Of a stretch of DNA of 52,062 nt, positions 15,975 to 23,041 are shown piece after piece. The DNA is taken from the IMG/VR virus record IMGVR_UViG_3300017963_000331, positions 1 through 52,062 of that record, one strand, 5' to 3'. Every line of letters begins with the position of its first letter. Positions within the stretch are counted from its first letter, which is position 1. The notes beneath the pieces were generated by a model. That model did no database searches, was not told where the DNA came from, and worked only from the letters and a program-made list of their open reading frames with translations. The position numbers and the translations under genes were made by a program. This stretch comes from a virus.

Positions 15975-16753
15975 TGCACGTTCCTTGCTGCTTGGACATG
16001 TTGACAGAACGCGTTCCAGTCGAGAGGAATCTCGTACGGGATACGCCCGAAGGGACCACGCCCGCCTCCAGGATGGGACGGCTTCTTCTGCGTGTAGAGG
16101 TAGCGCCCGCCCGTAACGTCGGTGCCGCGCTTGGTCTTCTTCCCGAAGCCCGCATCCTCGCTCTGGAGAATGACCTTGGAGTTAGCAAACAAGATCACGT
16201 CAGCCCAAGCGTAGAGCTGCGTTGCTGCCTTGTGGTGAATGCTCCAGATGAAGGAGTCGTAGCTGCCGACGATGGGATCGTCGATCCTCTTGATTGTGAC
16301 GTGACCAATCAAGATCGAGGCGCAGTTGCGATCACGCCGAAGGACGTCAATCCAGTCAGTGAGGCGGCGCCAATACTTGAGGGTTTCAAGGTAGCCCTTG
16401 CCGTAGCCGTCAAGCACTTTCTCGATGCTATCCTTGTTGTAGTCGTTGCACACCTGTTGATGCAGCAGGGGCTCAAGCGTCGTCGTCGAGTCGATCACGA
16501 TTGTGCCGAAGTCGTGTTGCTGATTGTAGAGCGCTTCGAGCCAGCCGACAGTCTCGTTATACGAGCTGACCGGCTTCTCAAGCTTGGCAACGGGGATATC
16601 GTCGATCCCCTCTTCCCCGTGTACCGGGATGAAGAACGGGCGATCAGATGCGGCAGCGAAGGACGACTTGCCGATCTTCTCCACGCCAAGCAGGATAATT
16701 CTCGGTGGACGTACCACCGCTTCGGTGGTGATCGTCGAAAGATCGAATGCCAT
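15971..16753 (-). CDS. Sak4-like RecA-fold ATPase (single-strand annealing recombinase)
   Basis: A 260-residue P-loop ATPase with Walker A GVEKIGKS (23-30) and Walker B TIVIDS (84-89), followed by DYNKDSIEKVLDGYGKGY and ILIGHVTIKR, typical of phage AAA_24/Sak4 proteins. These promote annealing together with the cognate SSB, encoded two genes downstream. It is the first gene behind the promoter at 16850-16878 and its structured leader. Ribosome site GGAG lies about 9 nt before the ATG. Confidence 0.88.
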   Translation of the reverse strand: MAFDLSTITTEAVVRPPRIILLGVEKIGKSSFAAASDRPFFIPVHGEEGIDDIPVAKLEKPVSSYNETVGWLEALYNQQHDFGTIVIDSTTTLEPLLHQQVCNDYNKDSIEKVLDGYGKGYLETLKYWRRLTDWIDVLRRDRNCASILIGHVTIKRIDDPIVGSYDSFIWSIHHKAATQLYAWADVILFANSKVILQSEDAGFGKKTKRGTDVTGGRYLYTQKKPSHPGGGRGPFGRIPYEIPLDWNAFCQHVQAARNVQ

Positions 16754-16783
16754 TGATTTGCTCCAGAAGGTAAGGGGAAGAAA

Positions 16784-16811
16784 CGAGGGCGGGCCCTTAC
16801 TCCCGCCCTCG
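16784..16811 (-). terminator. Attenuator-like hairpin in the sak4 leader
   Basis: A perfect 10-bp GC-rich stem (CGAGGGCGGG / CCCGCCCTCG) with an 8-nt loop. In the minus-strand RNA it is followed by UUUCUUCCCCUU. It sits between the promoter at 16850-16878 and the sak4 ATG, so it would act as an attenuator of that promoter or of read-through from the small-gene block. The loop (AGUAAGGG) is complementary to CCCUUAC copies on both sides, which allows alternative pairing or a pseudoknot. Confidence 0.65.
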
Positions 16812-16849
16812 CTGGTCCCTCCGGTAAGGGTGAGGAACCTTGAATCAAC

Positions 16850-16878
16850 ATGATAACCGGAACTCCACGCAGTGTCAA
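16850..16878 (-). promoter_or_regulatory. Near-consensus sigma70 promoter for the recombination/replication operon
   Basis: On the minus strand TTGACA (16878-16873), exactly 17 nt, then TATCAT (16855-16850). The -35 overlaps the stop codon of the upstream gene. The predicted start near 16843 gives a leader of about 90 nt before sak4, containing the attenuator-like hairpin. Confidence 0.75.
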
Positions 16879-17252
16879 TTCTGCGGACTGTCGACCGACA
16901 TGAACCCGGAAACGTCGTGGTATTTCGCGAACTCCGCCATACCTGCGGCGTCGCTCATTGCATCCTTTCTGCCACTCTTGCCGGTGTAGGGTCCGCAATC
17001 ACAAGCGGAGCCCTCAGCGTTGATGATCCACCAGCCGTCAGGGCGGAGGGTGATGTACGGGAACCACGACGGATAGCGCCCGGTGAGTTCCGCCCACCTC
17101 TCGGCGCACGCCTTGTTCTGACGCTTGCCTCGCACCTCTGGCGGTTCTGGTCGCCCGTTCTGGAGGAAGTGCAGCTCTGCCTGTTGTCGCCCCGCCTCTT
17201 CTGCCTTGTCGCGTTGGCGGTTCTCCGCGCTTCTTATTCGGTTCCTGGTCAT
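16875..17252 (-). CDS. Uncharacterised protein
   Basis: Start chosen at the ATG at 17252, which overlaps the upstream stop as ATGA and has GGAG upstream. The 125-residue product has a charged helical N-terminus (many Arg, Gln and Glu) and a Trp/Gly-rich second half (WAELTGRYPSWFPYITLRPDGWW). No family recognised. Last gene of the small-gene block before the sak4 promoter. Confidence 0.7.
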   Translation of the reverse strand: MTRNRIRSAENRQRDKAEEAGRQQAELHFLQNGRPEPPEVRGKRQNKACAERWAELTGRYPSWFPYITLRPDGWWIINAEGSACDCGPYTGKSGRKDAMSDAAGMAEFAKYHDVSGFMSVDSPQN

Positions 17253-17488
17253 TCTCTTTCCGTCTCCTCGCAATGCTTACGGGTTTCTTCTACCTTGTCC
17301 CAATCAATAGCAGGCTCGACCTTGGGCAGCGCTAGCTTCTGCTGTAGCCACGTCTTGAACCGTGCGTGATCCTCCGGCGTGCGACTCTTGAGCCCCTGCG
17401 GTGGGGCGTAGCAGTCGCAATACTCCATGTCGTCTCGATCTTCACGCGGACAGATGCCGCGCTTCGTGCAGAGTTGACACTCTAACAT
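17249..17488 (-). CDS. Small Cys-rich protein
   Basis: A 79-residue protein with Cys pairs near the N-terminus (CQLC, GICP, YCDC) that could bind zinc, and a charged helical C-terminus. Coupled to both neighbours by short overlaps. Function unknown. Confidence 0.65.
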   Translation of the reverse strand: MLECQLCTKRGICPREDRDDMEYCDCYAPPQGLKSRTPEDHARFKTWLQQKLALPKVEPAIDWDKVEETRKHCEETERE

Positions 17489-17721
17489 TTCCTCCCCTTC
17501 CAGTATTCGAGGTGAAGCTTGAACCTACGAGCACTCACAGTGAGCGCTGCGCCCTCTGGATGCGTCGCAACAATGGTGCCGTTGCGGGTGACGCCCGAGA
17601 ACCGCGAGGGCTTGCGCTGACCGCACCGCACCCATTGCCCCGGCTGTAGCCGTAGCTGGCCAGCAAGTAACGCCTGCGTAATGCCAGGAGCCCACAAGTC
17701 AATTGTCGGTAGATACTGCAC
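17482..17721 (-). CDS. Uncharacterised small basic protein
   Basis: A 79-residue, beta-rich, basic protein with a stretch GQWVRCGQRKPSRFSGVTRNG that could form a small SH3-like or OB-like barrel. The fold is a guess. It overlaps the next gene by 7 nt. No family recognised. Confidence 0.65.
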   Translation of the reverse strand: MQYLPTIDLWAPGITQALLAGQLRLQPGQWVRCGQRKPSRFSGVTRNGTIVATHPEGAALTVSARRFKLHLEYWKGRKC

Positions 17722-17908
17722 GGCTCAACCTTTCAAGCTGGGTATCATTGTACATGGTCATTATCCGGGACGGCTCGAACACTGGCCGAACGTGGCACAA
17801 GCCACGAGCCAGCAGCGGCGCGCCGGGGTGGGCCCTCGTCCACCTCGCGGCGCTTGTCAGATCAATGAGGCGCACAACCTCACACGGTCTAGCGAGTCGA
17901 TACGACAC
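17699..17908 (-). CDS. Possible small protein with GTG start
   Basis: A 69-codon frame starting at a GTG at 17908 behind a G-rich stretch and overlapping both neighbours by about 20 nt. It contains an LIDLTSAARWTRAHPGAP segment but no recognisable domain. It fills what would otherwise be a 170-bp gap in a tightly packed operon. Frames on the other strand are also open here, so this call is uncertain. Confidence 0.4.
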   Translation of the reverse strand: MSYRLARPCEVVRLIDLTSAARWTRAHPGAPLLARGLCHVRPVFEPSRIMTMYNDTQLERLSRAVSTDN

Positions 17909-18083
17909 GGGCGCGCCCCCCCTCGCTATCGACTGCGACGGACTGCGCCCCTTCGATGAAGTGACACGCCGCGAGTAGGTCGGCAGCCGTTGCGTTGCTG
18001 CCGCTGTCCCGGAGATCCGGCGCGAGGGTTTCGCGAATGTACCCGATGAAGTGGTCGCGCGTCATCAAAAATTCGTGGCTCAT
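17889..18083 (-). CDS. Small uncharacterised protein
   Basis: A 64-residue protein with a good ribosome site (AGAGGAA) before the ATG at 18083, and a helical content (DHFIGYIRETLAPDLRDS). Only 3 nt separate it from the upstream gene. Function unknown. Confidence 0.6.
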   Translation of the reverse strand: MSHEFLMTRDHFIGYIRETLAPDLRDSGSNATAADLLAACHFIEGAQSVAVDSEGGRARVVSTR

Positions 18084-18086
18084 GGT

Positions 18087-18560
18087 CTACGGTTCCTCTG
18101 CGATAATATGGCGTGATGTAAGAAGTTCATCCGTGAGACGATCAGCAAGGCGCGCGGCGTCCTGCGCAACCTCGCGCAGGAGCCTGATTGACTTGTGGAC
18201 CCGTTCCGGGTCGATCTGTTCCCACCAGTCGGAGCCGTCGAAGTCGGCGAAGTCGGGCGCCGCCTCGTCAGTCCATTCGCTGGTTAGACGGTCGCGCGCC
18301 TCTTCGGCTCCCGCCACGATAGCCGCGATCCCATTCCCGGCGCTTGGGAGGATGAAAGACACGATGGTTTTGTTGCGCACGAGCGCGAGGCGCCGCCCGT
18401 TGAGGTCGCTAAAATCGTAGACCTCATATTGCCCGGTTTTGACTTGGTTCATGAGTCGCCCACGCTCCCACCCATCAATGGGTCGATCTTCGGCACTGTT
18501 TGCGTGCCGGTAGTGTGTTGCGATCTCAAGCGCTGCTAGCTGGTCTTTCTGGCTAGTCAT
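18087..18560 (-). CDS. Uncharacterised acidic protein
   Basis: A 157-residue protein with a beta-rich middle (YEVYDFSDLNGRRLALVRN, IVSFILPSAG) and a long helical C-terminus rich in Asp, Glu and Arg. Its start overlaps the radical SAM gene (ATGA at 18557-18560), so the two are translationally coupled. This makes it a candidate partner or substrate-binding protein for that enzyme. No family recognised. Confidence 0.7.
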   Translation of the reverse strand: MTSQKDQLAALEIATHYRHANSAEDRPIDGWERGRLMNQVKTGQYEVYDFSDLNGRRLALVRNKTIVSFILPSAGNGIAAIVAGAEEARDRLTSEWTDEAAPDFADFDGSDWWEQIDPERVHKSIRLLREVAQDAARLADRLTDELLTSRHIIAEEP

Positions 18561-19243
18561 GCCGTCACCCTCTCGCTAATGTCACGGGAACAGTAAGAAT
18601 CAAAATATCCGCTGTCGCTGTCGGGCATTTCCCACCCGTCGATAATGTGCCCCAGCTTGACCGCGTCATCACAACCGCACGCGTAGACGTCGCCGTTAGG
18701 CTTGCAAATTGGACCGTCACAAGGGCAACGGTAGTCGTCGCCTTTCTCGATGCCTAGAACAGTCGTGGCGCGTCCGTTCGCCATAGGTTCATGGTGTTCC
18801 GTTGTGTTGCGAATGCCGACGCGCGAGGGCTCCGATATCTCGCGGTAGCGGTTGTGCTCCAGTCGCACGCGCTCCGCCTCTTCTCGCCATTGCCATTCTA
18901 CCTCTTCGTCAATCGGATCATGGTAGCAATCAAGGGAGAGGTCGGCAGCAATCGCCCCGCACTTGGCCAGCCCGAACAGCATACGCGTGCGCTCCGCGTG
19001 CGTCCCGTTCGTGATTACCATAACGCCGCAAGCTTCAATCCCCGGCGCGGACATAGCAAGCAGAAGGAACTTTTCAAACTGTTTGTGTAGCGTCGGTTCT
19101 CCTCCGCCTAGCGTTATGCTCATATCAGACGCCGCGACTGCTGCGCGGAACACGCGCAGACTCATATCCTCACCTTCCGCAGTGCATGAATAGCAGCAGT
19201 GCTCACAAGACATGTTGCAACGGGTCGTGATCTGAATATACAT
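18557..19243 (-). CDS. Radical SAM enzyme with SPASM-like C-terminal cysteines
   Basis: Start taken at the ATG at 19243, behind GAGGTG. The 228-residue protein opens with QITTRCNMSCEHC: Cys9, Cys13 and Cys16 form the CxxxCxxC site for the radical SAM 4Fe-4S cluster, and GGGEP (46-50) is the SAM-binding motif. The C-terminal part has Cys174, 176, 181, 190, 192 and 219 in a CPCDGPIC...ACGC pattern followed by LGHI, like the SPASM/twitch auxiliary-cluster domain of peptide- and protein-modifying enzymes. It is shorter than typical members. The substrate is unknown; small neighbours are candidates. A nucleotide or DNA-base substrate is also possible. Confidence 0.88.
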   Translation of the reverse strand: MYIQITTRCNMSCEHCCYSCTAEGEDMSLRVFRAAVAASDMSITLGGGEPTLHKQFEKFLLLAMSAPGIEACGVMVITNGTHAERTRMLFGLAKCGAIAADLSLDCYHDPIDEEVEWQWREEAERVRLEHNRYREISEPSRVGIRNTTEHHEPMANGRATTVLGIEKGDDYRCPCDGPICKPNGDVYACGCDDAVKLGHIIDGWEMPDSDSGYFDSYCSRDISERVTA

Positions 19244-19244
19244 T

Positions 19245-19451
19245 CTACACCTCGTCTTTCTGTTCAATGGTCACGAATTCGTCAAGCAGTACCGGCGCCG
19301 CATCGTTGGCGCCCACAACCTGGACCCATAGCCCCCCTTGTTCGTCTAGTTCAAGCTTGATTGACGCCGGGAACTTGCCGAGATAGTCAATCGTGATGCG
19401 CCTATCGGGCTCCTCAAGCGCGACATAGACCGGCTTGCGATGCGCCATCAT
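19245..19451 (-). CDS. Small uncharacterised protein next to the radical SAM gene
   Basis: A 68-residue (or 67, since two consecutive ATGs are present) acidic protein with alternating beta-strand-like segments (YVALEEP, ITIDYLG, IKLELDE). It overlaps the upstream stop and ends 1 nt before the radical SAM start. Its size and position make it a possible binding partner or substrate, without further evidence. Confidence 0.65.
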   Translation of the reverse strand: MMAHRKPVYVALEEPDRRITIDYLGKFPASIKLELDEQGGLWVQVVGANDAAPVLLDEFVTIEQKDEV

Positions 19452-20053
19452 TCCGCGCCCCCTTCCTCTTCAACGGTAATGTTCGGGCTGTATCCGTCGT
19501 GATTTATCAGTGATTCGCGCACCTCGTCCGCGTCAATAGGTGTGTTCGCGCCGTAGAACACGCAATCTATTTCCTCCCCGCAAAGGTACACATTGAAAGC
19601 GCGAGTGGTTCCCTTTGTCTTGGGGTTTCCGTCCGCGTCAAGTTCTAGCGGTTCATGTTCGCGCACGGGCGCCGGTTTCTCTTCCTTGTATTTCGACTTC
19701 AGAAGTATCTGCGCCGCGGTTCTCTTCCCGTTCCATTGCGCCCATAGGTTGCCCGACACGTTCGACAGTACCACTAGCGATAAGTCGAACTTGCGCACGC
19801 CAACGAAAGCCTGCGCCACGTCGCCGAACCATGAATACGGATTCCCGCCACTCCCCCCGCGTTCCGCTATGAGTTGAACGAGCATAGGCGCGACGAGACG
19901 AAACACCATAGACGCGCGCCCCTTCTCCGGCACTAGCTTGACAAGCAGGCTATCGGGACAAGCGCCGCACGTGTCCCCGTCGTTGGGGTTCCACTTATTC
20001 GAGCGCGTATCGGGGCACGAGGATATCAGAACATTGACAATCGGTTTCTGCAT
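19448..20053 (-). CDS. Uncharacterised DNA-metabolism-type protein
   Basis: A 201-residue protein with an N-terminal region containing two close Cys (CGAC) and a mixed alpha/beta core (FDLSLVVLSNVSGNLWAQWNG, IDCVFYGANTP). The acidic C-terminal tail (EEEGGAE) resembles those of phage single-strand-binding or replication accessory proteins, but I cannot name a family. Ribosome site AGGTG lies 5 nt before the ATG. Confidence 0.7.
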   Translation of the reverse strand: MQKPIVNVLISSCPDTRSNKWNPNDGDTCGACPDSLLVKLVPEKGRASMVFRLVAPMLVQLIAERGGSGGNPYSWFGDVAQAFVGVRKFDLSLVVLSNVSGNLWAQWNGKRTAAQILLKSKYKEEKPAPVREHEPLELDADGNPKTKGTTRAFNVYLCGEEIDCVFYGANTPIDADEVRESLINHDGYSPNITVEEEGGAE

Positions 20054-20064
20054 GGTATCACCTA

Positions 20065-20304
20065 TCAGGAAAGAGGGAACGGGGAAACGTAGGGGCGCCG
20101 CATACGGCGCGCCCCTTCTGCGCGGATAACGTCAAGCGCTTCCGCGTATCCTGGCATTGTAATCATTAGCGTGCGCCAGTCAATGCCGAACATTAAACCG
20201 CCTGCGCTTGCCTCATAAACTCGCGCCATGACGCGCGTGTATAGGCGGTTCAACGCGTCAACGGACAAGGTGCGAACGTACGCGGGGAGGGTTGAATGTA
20301 TCAC
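20065..20304 (-). CDS. Small uncharacterised protein (GTG start)
   Basis: A 79-residue frame whose GTG at 20304 is preceded by AAGGAG. The product is largely helical (ALNRLYTRVMARVYEAS). It is spaced only a few nucleotides from the upstream stop. Function unknown. Confidence 0.6.
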   Translation of the reverse strand: MIHSTLPAYVRTLSVDALNRLYTRVMARVYEASAGGLMFGIDWRTLMITMPGYAEALDVIRAEGARRMRRPYVSPFPLS

Positions 20305-20307
20305 GTT

Positions 20308-20676
20308 CTATATCTCCTTGTTGCAATGTTCACAATCGGGCGCCTCGTCCATGTTACAAGTGGCGTCGCAATACTGGACGCGCCAACCGTCGTTGCACTT
20401 CGTGCGTATACTATCAATCACGTTTTCTAGTTCCTCGCGAACGCACGAGGGGCAAAGCGCCGCGCCGTCAGACGTGAAGTAGACAATAGAGTATCCACCC
20501 GGAAACGCGTAATCCCCAGCGCGCAAACAGGCGCGCAAGTCGGCGCCCGTCTTGATATCTCGGGAGTGCCGCGCGTAGTTGCGCCGCACGGGCTGCGCCG
20601 TCCAATTGTCGCGCCTCGTGTCGAATAGCTCACCTTGGAATTCGTGGAAGTAGTCGGGAAGTGTAGCGTGTAGCAT
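20308..20676 (-). CDS. Small Cys-rich phage protein
   Basis: Start at the ATG at 20676 behind AGGTG; a longer frame has no ribosome site. The 122-residue protein has SIVYFTSDGAALCPSC and, at its end, CDATCNMDEAPDCEHC, a pattern of paired Cys seen in many phage accessory proteins and consistent with a zinc-binding fold. Function unknown. Confidence 0.7.
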   Translation of the reverse strand: MLHATLPDYFHEFQGELFDTRRDNWTAQPVRRNYARHSRDIKTGADLRACLRAGDYAFPGGYSIVYFTSDGAALCPSCVREELENVIDSIRTKCNDGWRVQYCDATCNMDEAPDCEHCNKEI

Positions 20677-20727
20677 TCTACCACCTATCAATATGGGTTG
20701 CGTGTCGCGTCGTATGCTGGCCAGTGT

Positions 20728-21225
20728 CTACGCTTCGGGGACGTCGCGCACCTTGACGGGAATACGTCTATAGGTGTTCGGCTCGAATTCGTCAATGCGC
20801 CCGACAGGTTGCGAGAACATGAGGCAGTTATCCCCGAACGGTTGGAATTCGCGCACCTCCCCGACATAGTAGCCCGCAACGTACATTTCGCATAAATCCA
20901 TACCGCTAGCGCTGTCGGGGACGTAACACACGGGGCGCGAGTATATCACGGCGCTTTCCCCCTTGTTGCGCGGGGGTTTCTGGCGCCGAACGTAGGAAAG
21001 AGGAACGCGCGCGAGATACAGCCCGACACGCGTGGTACGTTCGGGATTGCGAGAACCTACGGGTGGGGTGAATGTCTCGACGTAAAGCGCGCCGGGGATG
21101 GTTTCGTTATGCTTTCCACCCGTGCATATCTCTAGTGTGATAGGCTGCGCGCTTGTGACGGAGGGGAGGGATTGCAGCCACTCGGCGCGCTCGCGCGCTT
21201 GCGTTTCGTTGTTGTTGTCGCTCAT
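20728..21225 (-). CDS. Uncharacterised protein
   Basis: A 165-residue, beta-rich protein (ITLEICTGGKH, GLYLARVPLSYVRR, AVIYSRPVCYVP) with few helices after the first 20 residues. The ATG at 21225 overlaps the stop of a 42-codon gene and has GAGGTG 5 nt upstream. No family recognised. Confidence 0.65.
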   Translation of the reverse strand: MSDNNNETQARERAEWLQSLPSVTSAQPITLEICTGGKHNETIPGALYVETFTPPVGSRNPERTTRVGLYLARVPLSYVRRQKPPRNKGESAVIYSRPVCYVPDSASGMDLCEMYVAGYYVGEVREFQPFGDNCLMFSQPVGRIDEFEPNTYRRIPVKVRDVPEA

Positions 21226-21350
21226 GCTTGCACCTCGAAAATGGATTCACCAAAATAGAAAGACAGGAACGCCCCCACGTCTTGATAATGCAAGACGGTT
21301 GGATAGTCGCCCCGATCAGACAGCCAGAACCATTGAATGTACACTACCAC
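21222..21350 (-). CDS. Very small gene (42 codons), GTG start
   Basis: It fills the 127-bp space between two genes exactly. The GTG at 21350 starts just after the TGA of the upstream gene (stop 21353-21355), and its own TGA overlaps the next ATG as ATGA. GAGGTG lies 5 nt before the GTG, matching the site used by its neighbours. The product is aromatic-rich (VYIQWFWLSDRGDYP and later FLSFYFGESIF) and could be a small membrane-associated or protein-binding inhibitor; that role is inference. Confidence 0.65.
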   Translation of the reverse strand: MVVYIQWFWLSDRGDYPTVLHYQDVGAFLSFYFGESIFEVQA

Positions 21351-21352
21351 GT

Positions 21353-21622
21353 TCACACCTCGCGCTTGTCAATAATATGGTTCTCGTCGCGCAGGACGTA
21401 GCGCCCCGCGCGGTTCTCGACGTACGCGCGGAACGTGGTAGGGAACGAGGGCGCGCCCCTACGATGGGAAGCGTAAACCGTTCCTTCTTCGCGTTTGACC
21501 TCGCGTTCATATCCGGGGCGCGGGGGGCAACCGTTCGGAACGAGGGCGCAAGCTTGCGCTTGTGAAATGTACCAACAGCCCGAAGCGTAGCCGATACGGT
21601 TCTTAGTCTTGACTGTGAGCAT
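21353..21622 (-). CDS. Small uncharacterised protein
   Basis: Start at the ATG at 21622 behind AAGGTG with 5-nt spacing. The 89-residue product is basic, with a CWYISQAQACALVPNGCP segment. The C-terminus (NRAGRYVLRDENHIIDKREV) has alternating strands. Function unknown. Its stop and the ribosome site of the next small gene share the same bases. Confidence 0.6.
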   Translation of the reverse strand: MLTVKTKNRIGYASGCWYISQAQACALVPNGCPPRPGYEREVKREEGTVYASHRRGAPSFPTTFRAYVENRAGRYVLRDENHIIDKREV

Positions 21623-21670
21623 ATCAACACCTTGTGAGAAGAGAGAAGAGAGAACCACGCGCGGGGCGTG

Positions 21671-22294
21671 TCAATTGTGAACGTACGCGCGCCCATCGTC
21701 GCCAATCATGAGCCCTTGAGTTCCGTAGGATTTACTGGCATTCGTCAAGCGCTTGCCCACTAACTCCGGCCAATCCCCATCCCAGAAACCGGCGCCGTGT
21801 CCATTGCGCGTCAAGTAGAAATCGTGCCCTGCTTGTTTCTCGCGCCCGTCTATGTCGTCCGCGTGTTCTTCCTGGAACGCGTTGCAATCCGTGATAATCT
21901 CGCGCCGCCCATCGTCGTCTATATCGTTCCAGTCGTGCGTATCGTCGAAAGGCCTATCCTCGCGTGTTCCATCGTCATAATGTTCGGCCCACAACATGCA
22001 CTCCACGTAAGCTTCCGTGAAGTCGTCAAGCCTATGCCACTCGGGAATCGCGGGGCGTTCGTCGTCAAGCTTCCCGGCGCATTCGGCGAAGTGGCGGACG
22101 CATTCCCCTAGCTTGGCGCTAGCCTGGACGGCGCTAGCGCAGTGTGTCACCTCCAAGCAGTAGCGCACCAAGTGCTTGCATGGCCCATCCGTCGACCACA
22201 CGATAGCGCCGTCATAAAGGGACGCAACGATGGTTTCGAGGTCCGCAGGGGCGTGTTGCTTGTTTCCGGCGTAGTCGCGGAATTGTCGTGTCAT
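21671..22294 (-). CDS. Conserved phage protein of unknown function
   Basis: Start taken at the ATG at 22294 (GAGGTG, 5-nt spacing); the longer frame runs back into the first gene. The 207-residue acidic protein ends with HDFYLTRNGHGAGFWDGDWP, then RLTNASKSYG and a final GDDGRAYVHN. I recognise this C-terminal block as recurring in small early proteins of unrelated phages, but its function is not known to me. Confidence 0.75.
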   Translation of the reverse strand: MTRQFRDYAGNKQHAPADLETIVASLYDGAIVWSTDGPCKHLVRYCLEVTHCASAVQASAKLGECVRHFAECAGKLDDERPAIPEWHRLDDFTEAYVECMLWAEHYDDGTREDRPFDDTHDWNDIDDDGRREIITDCNAFQEEHADDIDGREKQAGHDFYLTRNGHGAGFWDGDWPELVGKRLTNASKSYGTQGLMIGDDGRAYVHN

Positions 22295-22349
22295 TGTGTC
22301 ACCTCGTGAGATTGGAACGAGTGGAACGAGAAGGGGGCAACCGTGGGCG

Positions 22350-22583
22350 CTAGATGCACGCGTGGAGAATGTCGTCAAGGGTATCGGATACGTGCAGAAG
22401 AGAGACGTGGGCGATTCCATCGGTTCCAAGTGTCACGAGGGGCGACACGTCGTAGCGCCCCTCCGGTTCCAGGATAACGCGACGAACGTAGTCCGACACC
22501 TCATGAACCGTGAGGGGGCGCGGGAAGGTGAGGGGGAAAGATTGGGTGTCCGTGTCCAGCGTAGCGTTTTGAGTGGCGATCAT
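22350..22583 (-). CDS. First gene of the early operon, uncharacterised
   Basis: Start at the ATG at 22583 behind GAGGTG. The 77-residue product has no recognisable domain (LTVHEVSDYVRRVILEPEG, LLHVSDTLDDILHACI). As the gene closest to the control region it is expected to be expressed earliest, so a host-takeover role is plausible but unsupported by sequence. Confidence 0.65.
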   Translation of the reverse strand: MIATQNATLDTDTQSFPLTFPRPLTVHEVSDYVRRVILEPEGRYDVSPLVTLGTDGIAHVSLLHVSDTLDDILHACI

Positions 22584-22642
22584 TCTAGCACCTCGTGAGG
22601 TTGTGGGAGAGAATCGGGCTGTATTCAAGCATACCTTGCAAT

Positions 22643-22656
22643 TGGCACGCGTGCCA
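22643..22656. promoter_or_regulatory. 14-bp perfect palindrome, putative operator of the early promoter
   Basis: TGGCACGCGTGCCA lies 60 nt upstream of the first early gene. On the minus strand a candidate -10 (TATGCT, about 22630) would place the -35 within the palindrome, so a protein bound here would block that promoter. Confidence 0.5.
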
Positions 22657-22742
22657 GTCTAAAACCGGATAGGGTGATTGTCCTGGTTATGACGCGCGGT
22701 GATGACGCTTGTGCTGGCCAGCTATGCTGGCGCGGTGGTGCG

Positions 22743-22960
22743 GGTTGTAGTGAGGTTCGACTGGGTAAACCTGAACGATGGTAGCGATTGTGAGCCCGCA
22801 GGACCGTTATGACCGGTCATGATGGGGTTGTAGCGGTTGTAGGGAGAGGGTTGTAGTGGTTGTGCGTGGTAGGCGTAGCCCGTGTGGTAGGTGGTGTTGT
22901 TGTGTGGGTTGTAGTGTTGTGTTGTTGTTGCAATCGTTATGACTGGTTGTGAGGGTTGTG
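22743..22960. repeat. G/T-rich iteron-like repeat region, candidate replication origin
   Basis: Five exact copies of GGTTGTAG (22743, 22826, 22835, 22849, 22907) and several GGTTGTG variants (about 22858, 22945, 22953) lie in a strongly G+T-biased stretch. CGTTATGACYGGT occurs twice (22805-22817, 22935-22947), and ATGACCGGTCAT (22809-22820) is a perfect palindrome. The low-complexity frame on the minus strand is not a gene. Iterons in the divergent gap fit an origin or initiator-binding site. Confidence 0.5.
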
Positions 22961-23041
22961 TGGTGTGGTGGTGTGTGTGGTGCGTGCGTGGGGGTGAGGG
23001 TCGGGGCTAGCCCACCCCCTCCCCCTTGAATCCCCCTGCGC

